From the NCBI GenBank assembly GCA_021286855.1, contig JAJTBO010000004.1, positions 1-64,000 of the forward strand: a stretch of DNA of 64,000 nt. Reading direction: 5' to 3'. Below the pieces are notes generated by a model. That model saw only the letters and a program-made list of their open reading frames with translations. It had not been told where the DNA came from and ran no database searches. The translations under genes and the position numbers were made by a program. The stretch comes from Hyphomicrobiales bacterium (GTDB lineage Bacteria > Pseudomonadota > Alphaproteobacteria > Rhizobiales > Ancalomicrobiaceae). This document shows positions 27,505-36,827 of this stretch, one piece after another; position 1 is the first letter of the stretch, and each line of letters begins with the position of its first letter.

Positions 27505-29628
27505 TCACTCGGCCGCGCCGGCGAGCTGCGCCTTGGCGCCCGCTTCCGCCTGAATGGCGGTCAGCGCGATCGTGTAGACGATGTCGTCGACGAGAGCGCC
27601 GCGCGACAGGTCGTTCACGGGCTTGGCCAACCCCTGCAGCATCGGGCCGACCGAGACCACGTTGGCGGAGCGCTGCACCGCCTTGTAGGTGGTGTTGCCG
27701 GTGTTGAGGTCGGGGAAGACGAAGACGTTGGCGTGGCCGGCGACCGGCGAGTTCGGCGCCTTCTGGCGGCCGACGCTCTCGACGGAAGCCGCGTCGTACT
27801 GGATCGGACCGTCGACCGCGAGATCGGGGCGACGCGAACGCACCAGATCGGTGGCGCGGCGCACCTTGTCGACGTCGGCGCCGGCTCCGGACACGCCGGT
27901 CGAATAGGAGATCATGGCGACGCGCGGATCGATGCCGAAGGCGGCGGCCGAATCGGCCGACTGGATGGCGATCTCGGCGAGTTCTTCCGCGGTCGGGTCG
28001 GGGTTGATGGCGCAGTCGCCGTAGACAAGCACCTGATCGGGCATCAGCATGAAGAACACCGAGGAGACGATCGAGGAGCCCGGCGCGGTCTTGATCAGCT
28101 GCAGGGCCGGACGGACCGTGTCGGCGGTGGTGTGGACCGCGCCGGAGACGAGGCCGTCGACGTCGCCGACCGCCAGCATCATGGTGCCGAGCACGACGGT
28201 GTCCTCGAGCGCCTTCTCGGCCTGGACCGTGGTCAGGCCTTTGGCCTTGCGCCGTTCGACCATCGCCGGAACATAGGTCGCGCGGGCGTCGTCGGGATCG
28301 ACGATCTCGAGGTTCGCCGGCAGTTCGATGCCGCGGGCGGCGGCGGCGGCGCGGATCGCGGCCGGCTTGCCGAGCAGGACGCAGTGGGCGATCCCCTTCT
28401 CGGCGCAGACGGCGGCGGCCTCGATGGTGCGCGGCTCGTCGCCTTCCGGCAGGACGATGCGGCGGGCGGCGGCGCGAGCCGATTCGACCAGGCGATGGCG
28501 AAACACCGGCGGCGGCATCAGCGGCTCGACCGGCACGTCGAGGCGCGAGACGAGCGGGCGGACGTCGATGCGTTCGGCCATGTGGGCGATGACCCGCTCC
28601 ATGCGCTCCTCGTCGGTGCGGCCGACGTGGCGGGAGAGGCCGGCGAGCCGGGTCGCGGTGGTGAAGGTGTCGTCGGCGGTGCCGAGGAGCGGCAGGCGGT
28701 CGAGCGGGGCGGAGGCGAACAGCGTCTCGATCTCCTTCGGCGGACGACAGCCGCAGGTGAAGACGAGACCGGCGAGCGGCATGCCGCGCTGGGCGACCAG
28801 CGCCGTGGCGAGCAACGCGTCGGAGCGGTCGCCGGGAACGACGACCAGCGTGCCGGGCCGCAGATGGCCGATCATCTTCTCGGGCGAGCGGGCGGCGACC
28901 AGGAGTTCGGCGACGCGGGCGCTCTCGATGTCGCCGCGACGCAAAATCTCGAAGCCGAGCGCATCGGCGACGTCGAGGACGCGCGGCGCGGCGAGGCGGC
29001 GATCGGTCGGCACGGCGGCGAGGACCGGCGCTTCGGCGCCGAGCACCGGGACGACGCCGGCCTCGCGCAGGGCGTCGGCGACGGCCGGCAGGCAGTAGTT
29101 GGCGAGAATGCCGGCGAGCGGCCGGCGGCCGTCGTCGCCGTATTGCTCGAGCGCGGTCGCGGTCTTGGCGGCGATCTCGACGAGGTCGCGGCCTTCGCCG
29201 GAGAGGACCGGAATGAGATCCGCGCCGAGCGAGCGGATCATGCCGATGTTGAGGCGGGTGGCGATCTGGATCTCGGCGTCGGGGATCAGGCCTTCGACGA
29301 CGACGACGTCGTTTTCGGCGCGGGTCGCCTCGAAGCGGGCGACCACCTCCTCCATCAGATCGGGAAGATGGCCGGAGCGAACCATGGCCGCGGCGTGCTC
29401 GAAGGCGATCGGCTCGGGCGGCGTCTGGGCGCAGAGGACGCGGGCGAAGTGCCCGGCGAGGTCGAGGTCGCCGCGAACCGCCTCGGGTTGGGCGATCGGC
29501 TTGACGAAGCCGACCTTGACGCCGGCCAGTTGCAGCGCCCGCACGAGGCCGAGCGCGAGCGAGGTCAGGCCCGCCTCGGCGGAGACCGGGACCAGATAGA
29601 AGACGTGTTTGCCGCTGGGCTTGTTCAT
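27505..29628 (-). CDS. pta: Phosphate acetyltransferase, long form
   Basis: This 707-residue enzyme converts acetyl-CoA and phosphate to acetyl phosphate. It is the long three-domain form: an N-terminal dethiobiotin-synthetase-like P-loop domain with a degenerate loop (VPVSAEAGLTSLALGLVRA), a central DRTGG domain (about 220-320), and the C-terminal PTA_PTB catalytic domain (about 380-705) with LPEGDEPRTIEAA, GLVSGAVHTTADTVRPALQ and KAPNSPVAGHANVFVFPDL. Length matches E. coli Pta (714). GGAG stands 8 bases before the ATG. Acetate kinase lies upstream. Confidence 0.94.
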   Translation of the reverse strand: MNKPSGKHVFYLVPVSAEAGLTSLALGLVRALQLAGVKVGFVKPIAQPEAVRGDLDLAGHFARVLCAQTPPEPIAFEHAAAMVRSGHLPDLMEEVVARFEATRAENDVVVVEGLIPDAEIQIATRLNIGMIRSLGADLIPVLSGEGRDLVEIAAKTATALEQYGDDGRRPLAGILANYCLPAVADALREAGVVPVLGAEAPVLAAVPTDRRLAAPRVLDVADALGFEILRRGDIESARVAELLVAARSPEKMIGHLRPGTLVVVPGDRSDALLATALVAQRGMPLAGLVFTCGCRPPKEIETLFASAPLDRLPLLGTADDTFTTATRLAGLSRHVGRTDEERMERVIAHMAERIDVRPLVSRLDVPVEPLMPPPVFRHRLVESARAAARRIVLPEGDEPRTIEAAAVCAEKGIAHCVLLGKPAAIRAAAAARGIELPANLEIVDPDDARATYVPAMVERRKAKGLTTVQAEKALEDTVVLGTMMLAVGDVDGLVSGAVHTTADTVRPALQLIKTAPGSSIVSSVFFMLMPDQVLVYGDCAINPDPTAEELAEIAIQSADSAAAFGIDPRVAMISYSTGVSGAGADVDKVRRATDLVRSRRPDLAVDGPIQYDAASVESVGRQKAPNSPVAGHANVFVFPDLNTGNTTYKAVQRSANVVSVGPMLQGLAKPVNDLSRGALVDDIVYTIALTAIQAEAGAKAQLAGAAE

Positions 29629-29647
29629 GTTCGAAACTCCGGAGGGA

Positions 29648-30880
29648 TCACTGGGCGGCGGCGAGCGCGTCGTCGCCGCCATCGGAGAAACCGGCGAGCC
29701 GCACGGCGTCGCGGGCGATCAGCCCCTCTTCGTCGGTGGGAACGACGAGGGCGACCGGCCCGGCACCGCGGGAAATTCGGCCGAGGCGGCCGCCGAAGGT
29801 GGCGGCGTTGGCCTCGGCGTCGAGCTCGAATCCGAAGACCCGCAGCCGAGCGAGCGTCATGGCGCGGATCCGCGCCGAGTTCTCGCCGATGCCGCCGGTG
29901 AAGACCAGCGCATCCAAGCGGGGCAGGGATGTCGCCAGGCCGCCGATGTGGCGGGCGAGACGATGGACGAAGACCTCGAGGGCGAGCTCGGCGCCGGCAT
30001 GGCCTTCGGCCGCGGCCGCCTCGAGGGTGCGGCAGTCGTTGGAGAGACCGGACAGGCCGAGCAGCCCGCTCTCCTTGTTGAGGATGGTCTCGATTTCGGC
30101 GAGCGACTTGCCGGTGACGGCGGCGACATGGGTGACGACGCCGACGTCGATGTCGCCGGAGCGGGTGCCCATGACGAGGCCCTCGAGCGGCGTCAGGCCC
30201 ATGGTGGTGTCGACGCTGCGGCCGTTCAGGATCGCGGTCGCCGACGCGCCGTTGCCGAGATGGGCGACGACGAGGCCGTGGTCTTCGGCCGGCAGGCCGA
30301 GCACGCGGGCGGCCTCGGCCGAGACGTGGCGGTGGGAGGTGCCGTGGAAGCCGTAGCGGCGCACCCCATGGTCGCGACGCCAGGCGTCCGGCACCGCATA
30401 GGCCCAGGCGGCCGGCGGCATGGTCTGATGGAAGGCGGTGTCGAAGACGGCGATCTGCGGCACCTCGGGCAGGGCGGCGAGGCAGGCGCGGATGCCGACC
30501 AGATTGGCCGGATTGTGCAGCGGCGCGAGCGCGGAGACCGCTTCGATGTCGGCGATCACGGCCTCGTCGAGACGGACGCTCTCGGAGAAGCGCTCGCCGC
30601 CATGGACGACGCGATGGCCGACCGCTCCGATCCGATCGAGCAGGCCGTCGCCGTCGAGATGGGCGAAGATGCGATAGAGCGCGACCGAGTGGTCGGCGTC
30701 GGGGACGTCGACGACGGTCTTGTCGCCGTTGCGCTTGAGGACGAGACGCGCTTCCGGCGAGCCGAGACGTTCGGCGAGGCCGGAGACCAGCGCCTCGCCG
30801 CCGTCGCACGGCAGAACGGTGAACTTGAGCGAGGAAGAACCGGAGTTCACCACGAGAACGAGGCGGGCGGACCAGGACAT
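29648..30880 (-). CDS. ackA: Acetate kinase
   Basis: The 410-residue enzyme makes ATP and acetate from acetyl phosphate. Signatures are VLVVNSGSSSLKFTVL at the N-terminus, HRVVHGGERF, FDTAFHQTMP, the catalytic RRYGFHGTSHR, AHLGNGASATA, TMGLTPLEGLVMGTRSGD and the C-terminal VFTGGIGENSARIR. The length fits the family. It sits between pflA and pta, giving substrate-level phosphorylation directly downstream of pyruvate formate-lyase. Confidence 0.95.
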   Translation of the reverse strand: MSWSARLVLVVNSGSSSLKFTVLPCDGGEALVSGLAERLGSPEARLVLKRNGDKTVVDVPDADHSVALYRIFAHLDGDGLLDRIGAVGHRVVHGGERFSESVRLDEAVIADIEAVSALAPLHNPANLVGIRACLAALPEVPQIAVFDTAFHQTMPPAAWAYAVPDAWRRDHGVRRYGFHGTSHRHVSAEAARVLGLPAEDHGLVVAHLGNGASATAILNGRSVDTTMGLTPLEGLVMGTRSGDIDVGVVTHVAAVTGKSLAEIETILNKESGLLGLSGLSNDCRTLEAAAAEGHAGAELALEVFVHRLARHIGGLATSLPRLDALVFTGGIGENSARIRAMTLARLRVFGFELDAEANAATFGGRLGRISRGAGPVALVVPTDEEGLIARDAVRLAGFSDGGDDALAAAQ

Positions 30881-30918
30881 GGAGCGAACCTCTCGAGGAC
30901 GGAGGGTGGATGACGAAT

Positions 30919-31725
30919 TCAGACGGTGAAGAGACCACGGGCGCGGAAGATCAGCCGCGCCCGTTCGGTTTCGTCAGGGGTGGGAGGGGGCGTGTCGGCG
31001 AGCGTGTAGGGGACCCCTTCGGCCGCCCATTTGAACTCGCCGAGTTTGTGGAAGGGCAGAACGTCGACGCGCTCGACGACGCCGAGGCCGGCGACGAAGT
31101 CGGCGAGCGCGGCGATCTCCGTCGGATCGTCGGTGAGGCCGGGGACCAGCACGTGACGCAGCCAGATCGGCTTGCCCATCGCGGCGAGGCGACGGGCGAA
31201 GAGGAGCGTCGGCTCCAGAGCCACGCCGGTCAGATCGCGATATCGCGCCTCGTCGAAGGCCTTGATGTCGAGCAGGACGAGATCGACGTCGGCGAGCAGG
31301 GCGTCGTCGGCGTGGACGCCGAGGAAGCCGGCGGTGTCGAGCGCGGTGTGCAGGCCCATTTCCTTGGCGCCGCGCAGGATGGCGTGGGTGAAGTCGGGCT
31401 GCACCAGGGGCTCGCCGCCCGACAGCGTCACGCCGCCCTTGGCGTGGATCAGAAACTTGGCGTAACGGCCGATCTCGTCGAGCACCTCGCGCGAGGTGGT
31501 CGGGCGGCCGTGGTGCATGTGCCAGGTATCGGGGTTGTGGCAGTAGCGGCAGCGCATCAGGCAGCCGGCGAGAAAGACGACGTAGCGGATGCCGGGGCCG
31601 TCGGCGGCCGCGCCGGTCTCGACCGAATGGATCCAGCCGCGAATGGCCGGTCGCACGGCGCGCAGGCCGGTGGCCTTGCGGGTGGCGGCGCTCCATCCGC
31701 CGGGGGCGCGGTCAGTCTCGGCCAT
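30919..31725 (-). CDS. pflA: Pyruvate formate-lyase activating enzyme
   Basis: This 268-residue radical SAM enzyme installs the glycyl radical on PflB. It contains the 4Fe-4S motif CLMRCRYC (CxxxCxxC, about residues 55-62), GGVTLSGGEPLVQPDF for SAM binding, and HVLVPGLTDD. GAGGG stands 6 bases before the ATG. The order pflB-pflA with 222 bases between is consistent with one transcript; no clear small gene is seen in that gap. Activity requires anoxic conditions and a reduced flavodoxin or ferredoxin. Confidence 0.93.
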   Translation of the reverse strand: MAETDRAPGGWSAATRKATGLRAVRPAIRGWIHSVETGAAADGPGIRYVVFLAGCLMRCRYCHNPDTWHMHHGRPTTSREVLDEIGRYAKFLIHAKGGVTLSGGEPLVQPDFTHAILRGAKEMGLHTALDTAGFLGVHADDALLADVDLVLLDIKAFDEARYRDLTGVALEPTLLFARRLAAMGKPIWLRHVLVPGLTDDPTEIAALADFVAGLGVVERVDVLPFHKLGEFKWAAEGVPYTLADTPPPTPDETERARLIFRARGLFTV

Positions 31726-31947
31726 GGCGCGCCCTCGAGGCGGCGGCGGGACGGCGCATGTTTTGCGACGCGGTACGGCTCACCGCCAAAACGCGGGCGA
31801 AGGCGTTCGCAGCTGCGGCATCGAGATCCCGCTCCGCTCGATGAACCATCCGATCCCCCCAGAGAACGGCCGCCGCGCGGCCGGTCTCGCTCTTCGTCGT
31901 CTTCGCTGCGACGCAGCGACGATTCGACCTCTCCCTCTTTCGCATCA

Positions 31948-34206
31948 TCACATGGTGGTGTGGAAGGTTCGTGAAATTACATCCATCTGCTGTTCGCGGG
32001 TGAGCTTGACGAAATTGACGGCGTAGCCGGAGACGCGCACCGTCAACTGAGGGTAGAGTTCGGGGTGCTCCATCGCGTCGACGAGGGTGGCGCGATCGAA
32101 GACGTTGACGTTGACATGGTGGCCGTCGGCCATGGCGAAGGCGTCGAGACAGGCGGCGAGATTCTTCTCGCGTTCGATCGCCGACCGCCCCAGCGCGTCC
32201 GGGGTCGCCGAGGCGGTCCAGGAGATGCCGTCGAGGGCGCAGGCGTAGGGGATCTTGGCGACCGAAGCGCCGGCGGCGACAAAGCCCTTGACGTCGCGGC
32301 CGTTCATCGGGTTGGCGCCGGGGGCGAAGGGCTCGCCGGCGCGGCGGCCGTCCGGCGTGGCGCCGGTCTTCTTGCCGTAGACGACGTTCGACGTGATGGT
32401 CAGCACCGACTGGGTCGGCGTGGCGTTGCGGTAGAAGTGCGGCTGCGCGGCGATCTTCTTCATGAAGGTCTCGGCGAGCCAGGTCGCGATGTCGTCGGCG
32501 CGGTCGTCGTTGTTGCCGTAGGCCGGATACTCGCCGTCGATCCGGTAATCGACCGCCAGACCCGCCTCGTTGCGGATCACGTGCACCTCGGCGTGTTTGA
32601 TCGCCGAGAGGCTGTCGGCGGCGACGGACAGGCCGGCGATGCCGCAGGCCATCGTTCTCAGGATGTCGCGGTCGTGCAGCGCCATCTCGATGCGCTCGTA
32701 GGCGTATTTGTCGTGCATGTAGTGGATGCAGTTCAGCGCCGTCACGTAGGTCTTGGCGAGCCAGTCCATCATCGGATCGAACTTGGCCATGACCTCGTCG
32801 AAGGTCAGCACGTCCGAGGTGATCGGTTCGAAGCCGCCGGCGACGACCTTGCCGGTCTTCTCGTCACGGCCGCCGTTGATCGCGTAGAGCAGCGCCTTGG
32901 CGAGGTTGGCGCGAGCGCCGAAGAACTGCATCTGCTTGCCGATCCGCATGGCGGAGACGCAGCAGGCGATGCCGTAGTCGTCGCCCCAGGAGGGCCGCAT
33001 CAGATCGTCGTTCTCGTACTGGATCGACGAGGTCTCGATCGAGACGCGGGCGCAGAAGTCCTTGAAGCCCTCGGGCAGCTCGGTCGACCAGAGCACGGTG
33101 AGGTTCGGCTCCGGCGCCGGGCCGAGGTTGAACAGCGTCTGCAGGAAGCGGAACGACGTCTTGGAGACGAGCGTGCGGCCGTCCTCGCCCATGCCGCCGA
33201 TCGCCTCGGTGACCCAGGTCGGGTCGCCGGAGAAGAGCTGGTCGTAGTCGGGCGTGCGGAGGAAGCGGACGATGCGCAGCTTGACGACGAGATCGTCGAT
33301 CAATTCCTGCGCCTCGGCCTCGGAAAGGAAGCCGGCTTCGATGTCGCGGGCGAGATAGATGTCGAGGAAGGTGGAGACGCGGCCGAGCGACATCGCCGCA
33401 CCGTTCTGCTCCTTCACCGCGGCGAGATAGCCGAGGTAGGTCCACTGGATCGCCTCGCGGGCGTTGGCCGCCGGGCGCGTCAGGTCGCAACCGTATTTGG
33501 CGCCCATCTCGACGAGTTCGCCGAGCGCGCGGAACTGTTCGGAGAGTTCTTCGCGGGCGCGCATCGTGGCGTCGTCGAAGACGGCGTCGTCGAGTTCGTG
33601 AAAGCGGCGTTGGCGCTCGGCCTTGAGGAAGTCGACGCCGTAGAGGGCGACGCGGCGATAGTCGCCGATGATGCGGCCGCGGCCGTAGGCGTCCGGCAGA
33701 CCGGTGACGACGCCGGACTTGCGGGCGGCGAGGACTTCCGGCGGATAGACGTCGAAGACGCCCTGATTGTGGCTCTTGCGATATTTGGTCCAGACCTCGC
33801 GCACCACCGGATCGAGGGCGAAGCCGTAGGCCTCGAGCCCGGCCTCGACCATGCGCAAGCCGCCGTTCGGCATGATCGCGCGCTTCAGGGGCGCGTCGGT
33901 CTGCAGGCCGACGATCAGCTCGGCGGCTTCGTCGATGTAGCCGGCGTCGTGGGCGGTGATCGAGGAGGCGCGATCGGCGGCGACGTCGAGGACGCCCTTG
34001 GCGCGTTCCTGCTTCAGAAGCTCGGCGAGTTTCGCCCACAGCGCCGTGGTGCGCGCGGTCGGGCCGGCGAGGAAGGAGGCGTCGCCGTGGAACGGCGTGT
34101 AGTTCGCCTGGACGAAGCCGCGGACGTCGACTTCCTTGCGCCAGGCTTCACCCTGGAAACCAGACCAGGCGTCCGCCCGTACGGGCGTTTCGATCGCGAT
34201 CGTCAT
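31948..34206 (-). CDS. pflB: Pyruvate formate-lyase
   Basis: This 752-residue glycyl radical enzyme converts pyruvate and CoA to acetyl-CoA and formate. The adjacent active-site cysteines are in [20 protein letters not shown], and the radical Gly is Gly727 in RVSGYAVNF near the C-terminus. Length is close to E. coli PflB (760). GAGAGG lies 8 bases before the ATG at 34206, favouring it over an upstream in-frame start. It heads the unit pflB-pflA-ackA-pta-focA. A GTTAGCGCTACC operator is 96 bases upstream. Confidence 0.95.
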   Translation of the reverse strand: MTIAIETPVRADAWSGFQGEAWRKEVDVRGFVQANYTPFHGDASFLAGPTARTTALWAKLAELLKQERAKGVLDVAADRASSITAHDAGYIDEAAELIVGLQTDAPLKRAIMPNGGLRMVEAGLEAYGFALDPVVREVWTKYRKSHNQGVFDVYPPEVLAARKSGVVTGLPDAYGRGRIIGDYRRVALYGVDFLKAERQRRFHELDDAVFDDATMRAREELSEQFRALGELVEMGAKYGCDLTRPAANAREAIQWTYLGYLAAVKEQNGAAMSLGRVSTFLDIYLARDIEAGFLSEAEAQELIDDLVVKLRIVRFLRTPDYDQLFSGDPTWVTEAIGGMGEDGRTLVSKTSFRFLQTLFNLGPAPEPNLTVLWSTELPEGFKDFCARVSIETSSIQYENDDLMRPSWGDDYGIACCVSAMRIGKQMQFFGARANLAKALLYAINGGRDEKTGKVVAGGFEPITSDVLTFDEVMAKFDPMMDWLAKTYVTALNCIHYMHDKYAYERIEMALHDRDILRTMACGIAGLSVAADSLSAIKHAEVHVIRNEAGLAVDYRIDGEYPAYGNNDDRADDIATWLAETFMKKIAAQPHFYRNATPTQSVLTITSNVVYGKKTGATPDGRRAGEPFAPGANPMNGRDVKGFVAAGASVAKIPYACALDGISWTASATPDALGRSAIEREKNLAACLDAFAMADGHHVNVNVFDRATLVDAMEHPELYPQLTVRVSGYAVNFVKLTREQQMDVISRTFHTTM

Positions 34207-34301
34207 CTTCGTCGCCTCTCGCATGCTCGCCGCCGCCTTCGGCAGCCGCTTGAAATCGGGGAAGGCCCCTCCGGCCTTCGGTTGCGGGGGAATATCGCAC
34301 T

Positions 34302-34313
34302 GTTAGCGCTACC
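34302..34313 (-). promoter_or_regulatory. LacI-type operator upstream of pflB
   Basis: GTTAGCGCTACC is identical over 12 bases to the operator at gudD and nearly so to that at gudP. On the minus strand GATATT follows within 10 bases as a possible -10 element. No Fnr-type TTGAT-N4-ATCAA box was found in 34207-34608. That interval holds this site, the palindrome at 34513 and the element at 34566, with no gene seen. Confidence 0.65.
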
Positions 34314-34512
34314 AGACATTGGGGATACTACTTTTGTCGCATCGATCGACCGATCGAGGTTTCCGATCGAACTTTCTTTTCCCCACGATTTCCGCGACTT
34401 GACGTTTTCGTTCGACATTGGGAGATGACCGTCATGCGCCGGACGCATCGGTCGAGGTCCTTGGAACCAGCCCCGACACCTCCTTATCAGGCGCATGGAT
34501 GTGGTTTTCAGT

Positions 34513-34530
34513 TATGCGATTTTACGCATA
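34513..34530. promoter_or_regulatory. Palindrome in the pflB / small ORF intergenic region
   Basis: TATGCGATTTTACGCATA has 6-base arms TATGCG and CGCATA around an AT-rich 6-base centre. It is a typical size for a dimeric regulator site; the regulator is unknown. Confidence 0.4.
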
Positions 34531-34565
34531 CTGACATCTCATGATAGTGATTGTACGGATATTAT

Positions 34566-34576
34566 CATCATATGAC
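34566..34576. promoter_or_regulatory. CATCATATGAC element
   Basis: Identical to the core of the garL operator (19707-19717). It lies 33 bases upstream of the small ORF at 34609 and about 360 bases upstream of pflB. Confidence 0.35.
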
Positions 34577-34608
34577 TATGGAGTTCCCCTCACATTGGAG
34601 CTCCTCTC

Positions 34609-34764
34609 ATGACCCCCACGTCCCGCGCCGCTTCCACCGCTCTCGTCGCCGTCGCGATGACCCTCGTCGCCGGCCTCGGCGCGCTCACCGTCCGCGATCG
34701 CTCGGCGGCGACGGTCGCCGAGACCAGCGCCGTCTTCTACGGCGCGGTCTCGACTGTCGACTGA
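34609..34764 (+). CDS. Small exported or membrane peptide, hypothetical
   Basis: A 51-codon ORF beginning MTPTSRAASTALVAVAMTLV. GGAG stands 8 bases before the ATG. Residues about 8-28 are hydrophobic and Ala/Val/Leu-rich, either a signal peptide or a single membrane anchor, followed by a polar tail ending AVSTVD. A short hairpin (CTTCGC/GCGAAG, 34768-34782) follows the stop. No family is recognised. It lies in the divergent region between pflB and the di-heme peroxidase. It could be real from its ribosome site and composition, but length makes it uncertain. Bases 34783-34939 show nothing else. Confidence 0.45.
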   Translation: MTPTSRAASTALVAVAMTLVAGLGALTVRDRSAATVAETSAVFYGAVSTVD

Positions 34765-34939
34765 CCTCTTCGCTCGGCGAAGATCGCCGGAGGCGGGCGC
34801 ATCGCGCTCGTCTCCGCGGCGGTCCCGACCTCCGTGTCGTCGGGCTCGAAAGGCGCCGTCGCACGCCTTGTTGCGAACGACTGTCATATAGACGACTCAT
34901 CCGGCGCGCAGTGAACATGGCAGAGATCGGAGTTTCGCC

Positions 34940-36193
34940 ATGCCCCCCCGCGCCCCCGTCGTCCGCCTCGTCTTCGCCGCCGCCCTGTTCGCCTCGGGCG
35001 CGCAGGCCGCGGACGTCGATTATCAACGCGCCGTGCATCCCCGCCCGATGAGCCACACCCAGATGAAGGCGCGCGAGGCGGATCTCACCGAGCTCGGTCG
35101 GCAGATCTTCTTCGACCCGTCGTTGTCCGGCTCGGGCGCGATGTCGTGTTCGAGCTGTCACGATCCGGCCTACGGATACGGCCCGAAGCCCGGCGGCGTC
35201 ATCGCGCTCGGCGGCCCCCGGCTCGACCAGCCCGGCGTGCGCGCCGTGCCGTCGTTGCGCTACCTGCGCGAACGGCCCGACTTCACCGAGCATTTCATGG
35301 AGCGCGACGACGACGGCGAGATCGAGGACGCCGGGCCGACCGGCGGCCTGACCTGGGACGGGCGGTTCGACCGGGCGCAGGATCAGAACCTCGTGCCGCT
35401 GTTGTCGCCGATCGAAATGGCCAATCCGTCGCCGGAGGCGGTGGTGGCGAAGCTCGAAAAAGCGCCCTACGCCGATCGGTTCCGAGAGATCTTCGGCGCC
35501 TCGGTGTTCGAAAACCGCGCCGACGCCTTCGCCGCGGCGCTCGACGCGCTCGCCGCCTTCGAGCGCAGCCCGGCCGACTTCACCCCCTACACCAGCCGTT
35601 ACGACGCCTGGCTCGCGGAGAAGATCGAGCTGACGCCGCAGGAGTTGCGCGGGCTCAGGCTGTTCATGAACGAGAACAAGGGCAACTGCGGCACCTGCCA
35701 TCCCGGCGAGACGACCGGGCTCGACACGCCGCCGCAGTTCTCCGACTGGGGCTTCGTCGCGCTCGGCGTGCCGCGCAACGCCGAGATTCCCGCCAACGCC
35801 GATCCTGCGCACATCGACCTCGGCCTGTGCGGACCGGACCGCACCGACTTCACCGACCGCTCCGACTATTGCGGCCGGTTCCGCACGCCGTCGCTCAGAA
35901 ACGTCGCGGTGCGCGCCGGTCATTTCCACAACGGCGTCTTCAACACCTTGCGCGAGGCGGTCGCCTTCTATGCGACGCGCGACACCGATCCGGGACGCTG
36001 GTATCCGAAACGGGCGGACGGCACGGTGGCGAAGTTCGACGATCTGCCCGAGGCCTACCACGACAACGTCGAGACGGGCGCGCCGTTCGGCCGGCGGCCC
36101 GGCGACGCCCCGGCGCTCACCGACGCCGAGATCGACGACGTCGTCGCCTTTCTGAAGACGCTGACCGACGCCGATCTGACGCCGCGCCCATGA
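34940..36193 (+). CDS. Periplasmic di-heme cytochrome c peroxidase / MauG-family protein
   Basis: This is a 417-residue exported protein with a signal peptide cleaved after about residue 23 (ASGAQA). Two c-type heme motifs are present: CSSCH (Cys70-His74) and CGTCH (about 250). The region between them, including LSPIEMAN, is typical of the bacterial CcpA/MauG superfamily, which reduces H2O2 or oxidises protein residues. CGGAG stands 7 bases before the ATG. The gene converges on ttrR with only 13 bases between. Whether it is a peroxidase or a MauG-like oxidase cannot be settled from sequence alone. Confidence 0.85.
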   Translation: MPPRAPVVRLVFAAALFASGAQAADVDYQRAVHPRPMSHTQMKAREADLTELGRQIFFDPSLSGSGAMSCSSCHDPAYGYGPKPGGVIALGGPRLDQPGVRAVPSLRYLRERPDFTEHFMERDDDGEIEDAGPTGGLTWDGRFDRAQDQNLVPLLSPIEMANPSPEAVVAKLEKAPYADRFREIFGASVFENRADAFAAALDALAAFERSPADFTPYTSRYDAWLAEKIELTPQELRGLRLFMNENKGNCGTCHPGETTGLDTPPQFSDWGFVALGVPRNAEIPANADPAHIDLGLCGPDRTDFTDRSDYCGRFRTPSLRNVAVRAGHFHNGVFNTLREAVAFYATRDTDPGRWYPKRADGTVAKFDDLPEAYHDNVETGAPFGRRPGDAPALTDAEIDDVVAFLKTLTDADLTPRP

Positions 36194-36206
36194 GGCGCGC
36201 CGACGC

Positions 36207-36827
36207 TCAGCCGATCGAGGAGATCATCGTCGCCAGTTCGGCGACCGATCCCGCCTCCATCTTGACCATGACCGAGGCGCGATAGGCCTCGATCGTCTTG
36301 ATCGACAGGTCGAGGTCGAAGGCGATCACCTTGTTCGGCTTGCCGGCGAGAATGCCGTCGAGGACCTCGCGTTCGCGCCGACCGAGGCGGGCGAGCCGAT
36401 CCTCGATCGTGCGGCGGCGGTGGCCGCGCGCCAGCGTGTCGTGCGAGGCGCGGATCGCGGCTTCGACGACGTCGAGCAGATGCTGCTCCTTGAACGGCTT
36501 CTCGACGAAGTCCCAGGCCCCGGCCTTGAGGGCGGCGACGGCCATCGGCACGTCGCCATGGCCGGTGACGACGACGATCGGCAGGGGAAAGCCGCGTTCG
36601 ACGAGACGCCGCTGCAACTCGAGCCCGCTCATGCCGGGCATGCGCACGTCGAGGATCACCGCGCCGGGCGCCAGGTCTTCGACCGCCGGCAGCGCGGCGA
36701 GGAATGCGTCGGCGTCGGCGAAGCTTTCGGCGGGAAGGCCGACCGAGGCGAACAGGAAGGTCATCGACCGGCGCATCGCCTCGTCGTCGTCGACGATCAG
36801 AATCTGCGGGTGTCGGAGATCGGTCAC
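36207..36827 (-). CDS. ttrR: TtrR-like FixJ/LuxR-family response regulator
   Basis: The 206-residue regulator has a FixJ-type receiver (phosphoacceptor Asp in VILDVRMPGMSG, VVTGHGDVPMAV, Lys in FVEKPF) and a C-terminal LuxR helix-turn-helix (REREVLDGILAGKPNKVIA, IKTIEAYRASVM). It starts with GTG overlapping the sensor stop by 4 bases (GTGA). With its PhnD-type partner kinase it resembles TtrR of the tetrathionate-sensing TtrRS pair. The likely target is the adjacent multiheme cytochrome gene. Confidence 0.78.
   Translation of the reverse strand: MTDLRHPQILIVDDDEAMRRSMTFLFASVGLPAESFADADAFLAALPAVEDLAPGAVILDVRMPGMSGLELQRRLVERGFPLPIVVVTGHGDVPMAVAALKAGAWDFVEKPFKEQHLLDVVEAAIRASHDTLARGHRRRTIEDRLARLGRREREVLDGILAGKPNKVIAFDLDLSIKTIEAYRASVMVKMEAGSVAELATMISSIG

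Noticed and set aside
31712..31951. A 79-codon minus-strand frame between pflB and pflA
   Set aside because: It overlaps both neighbours, is Arg/Ala-rich and has no convincing ribosome site or family resemblance.
34207..34608. Fnr box (TTGAT-N4-ATCAA) for anaerobic control of pflB
   Set aside because: No adequate match was found in the interval; only the LacI-type operator and two other palindromic elements are seen.
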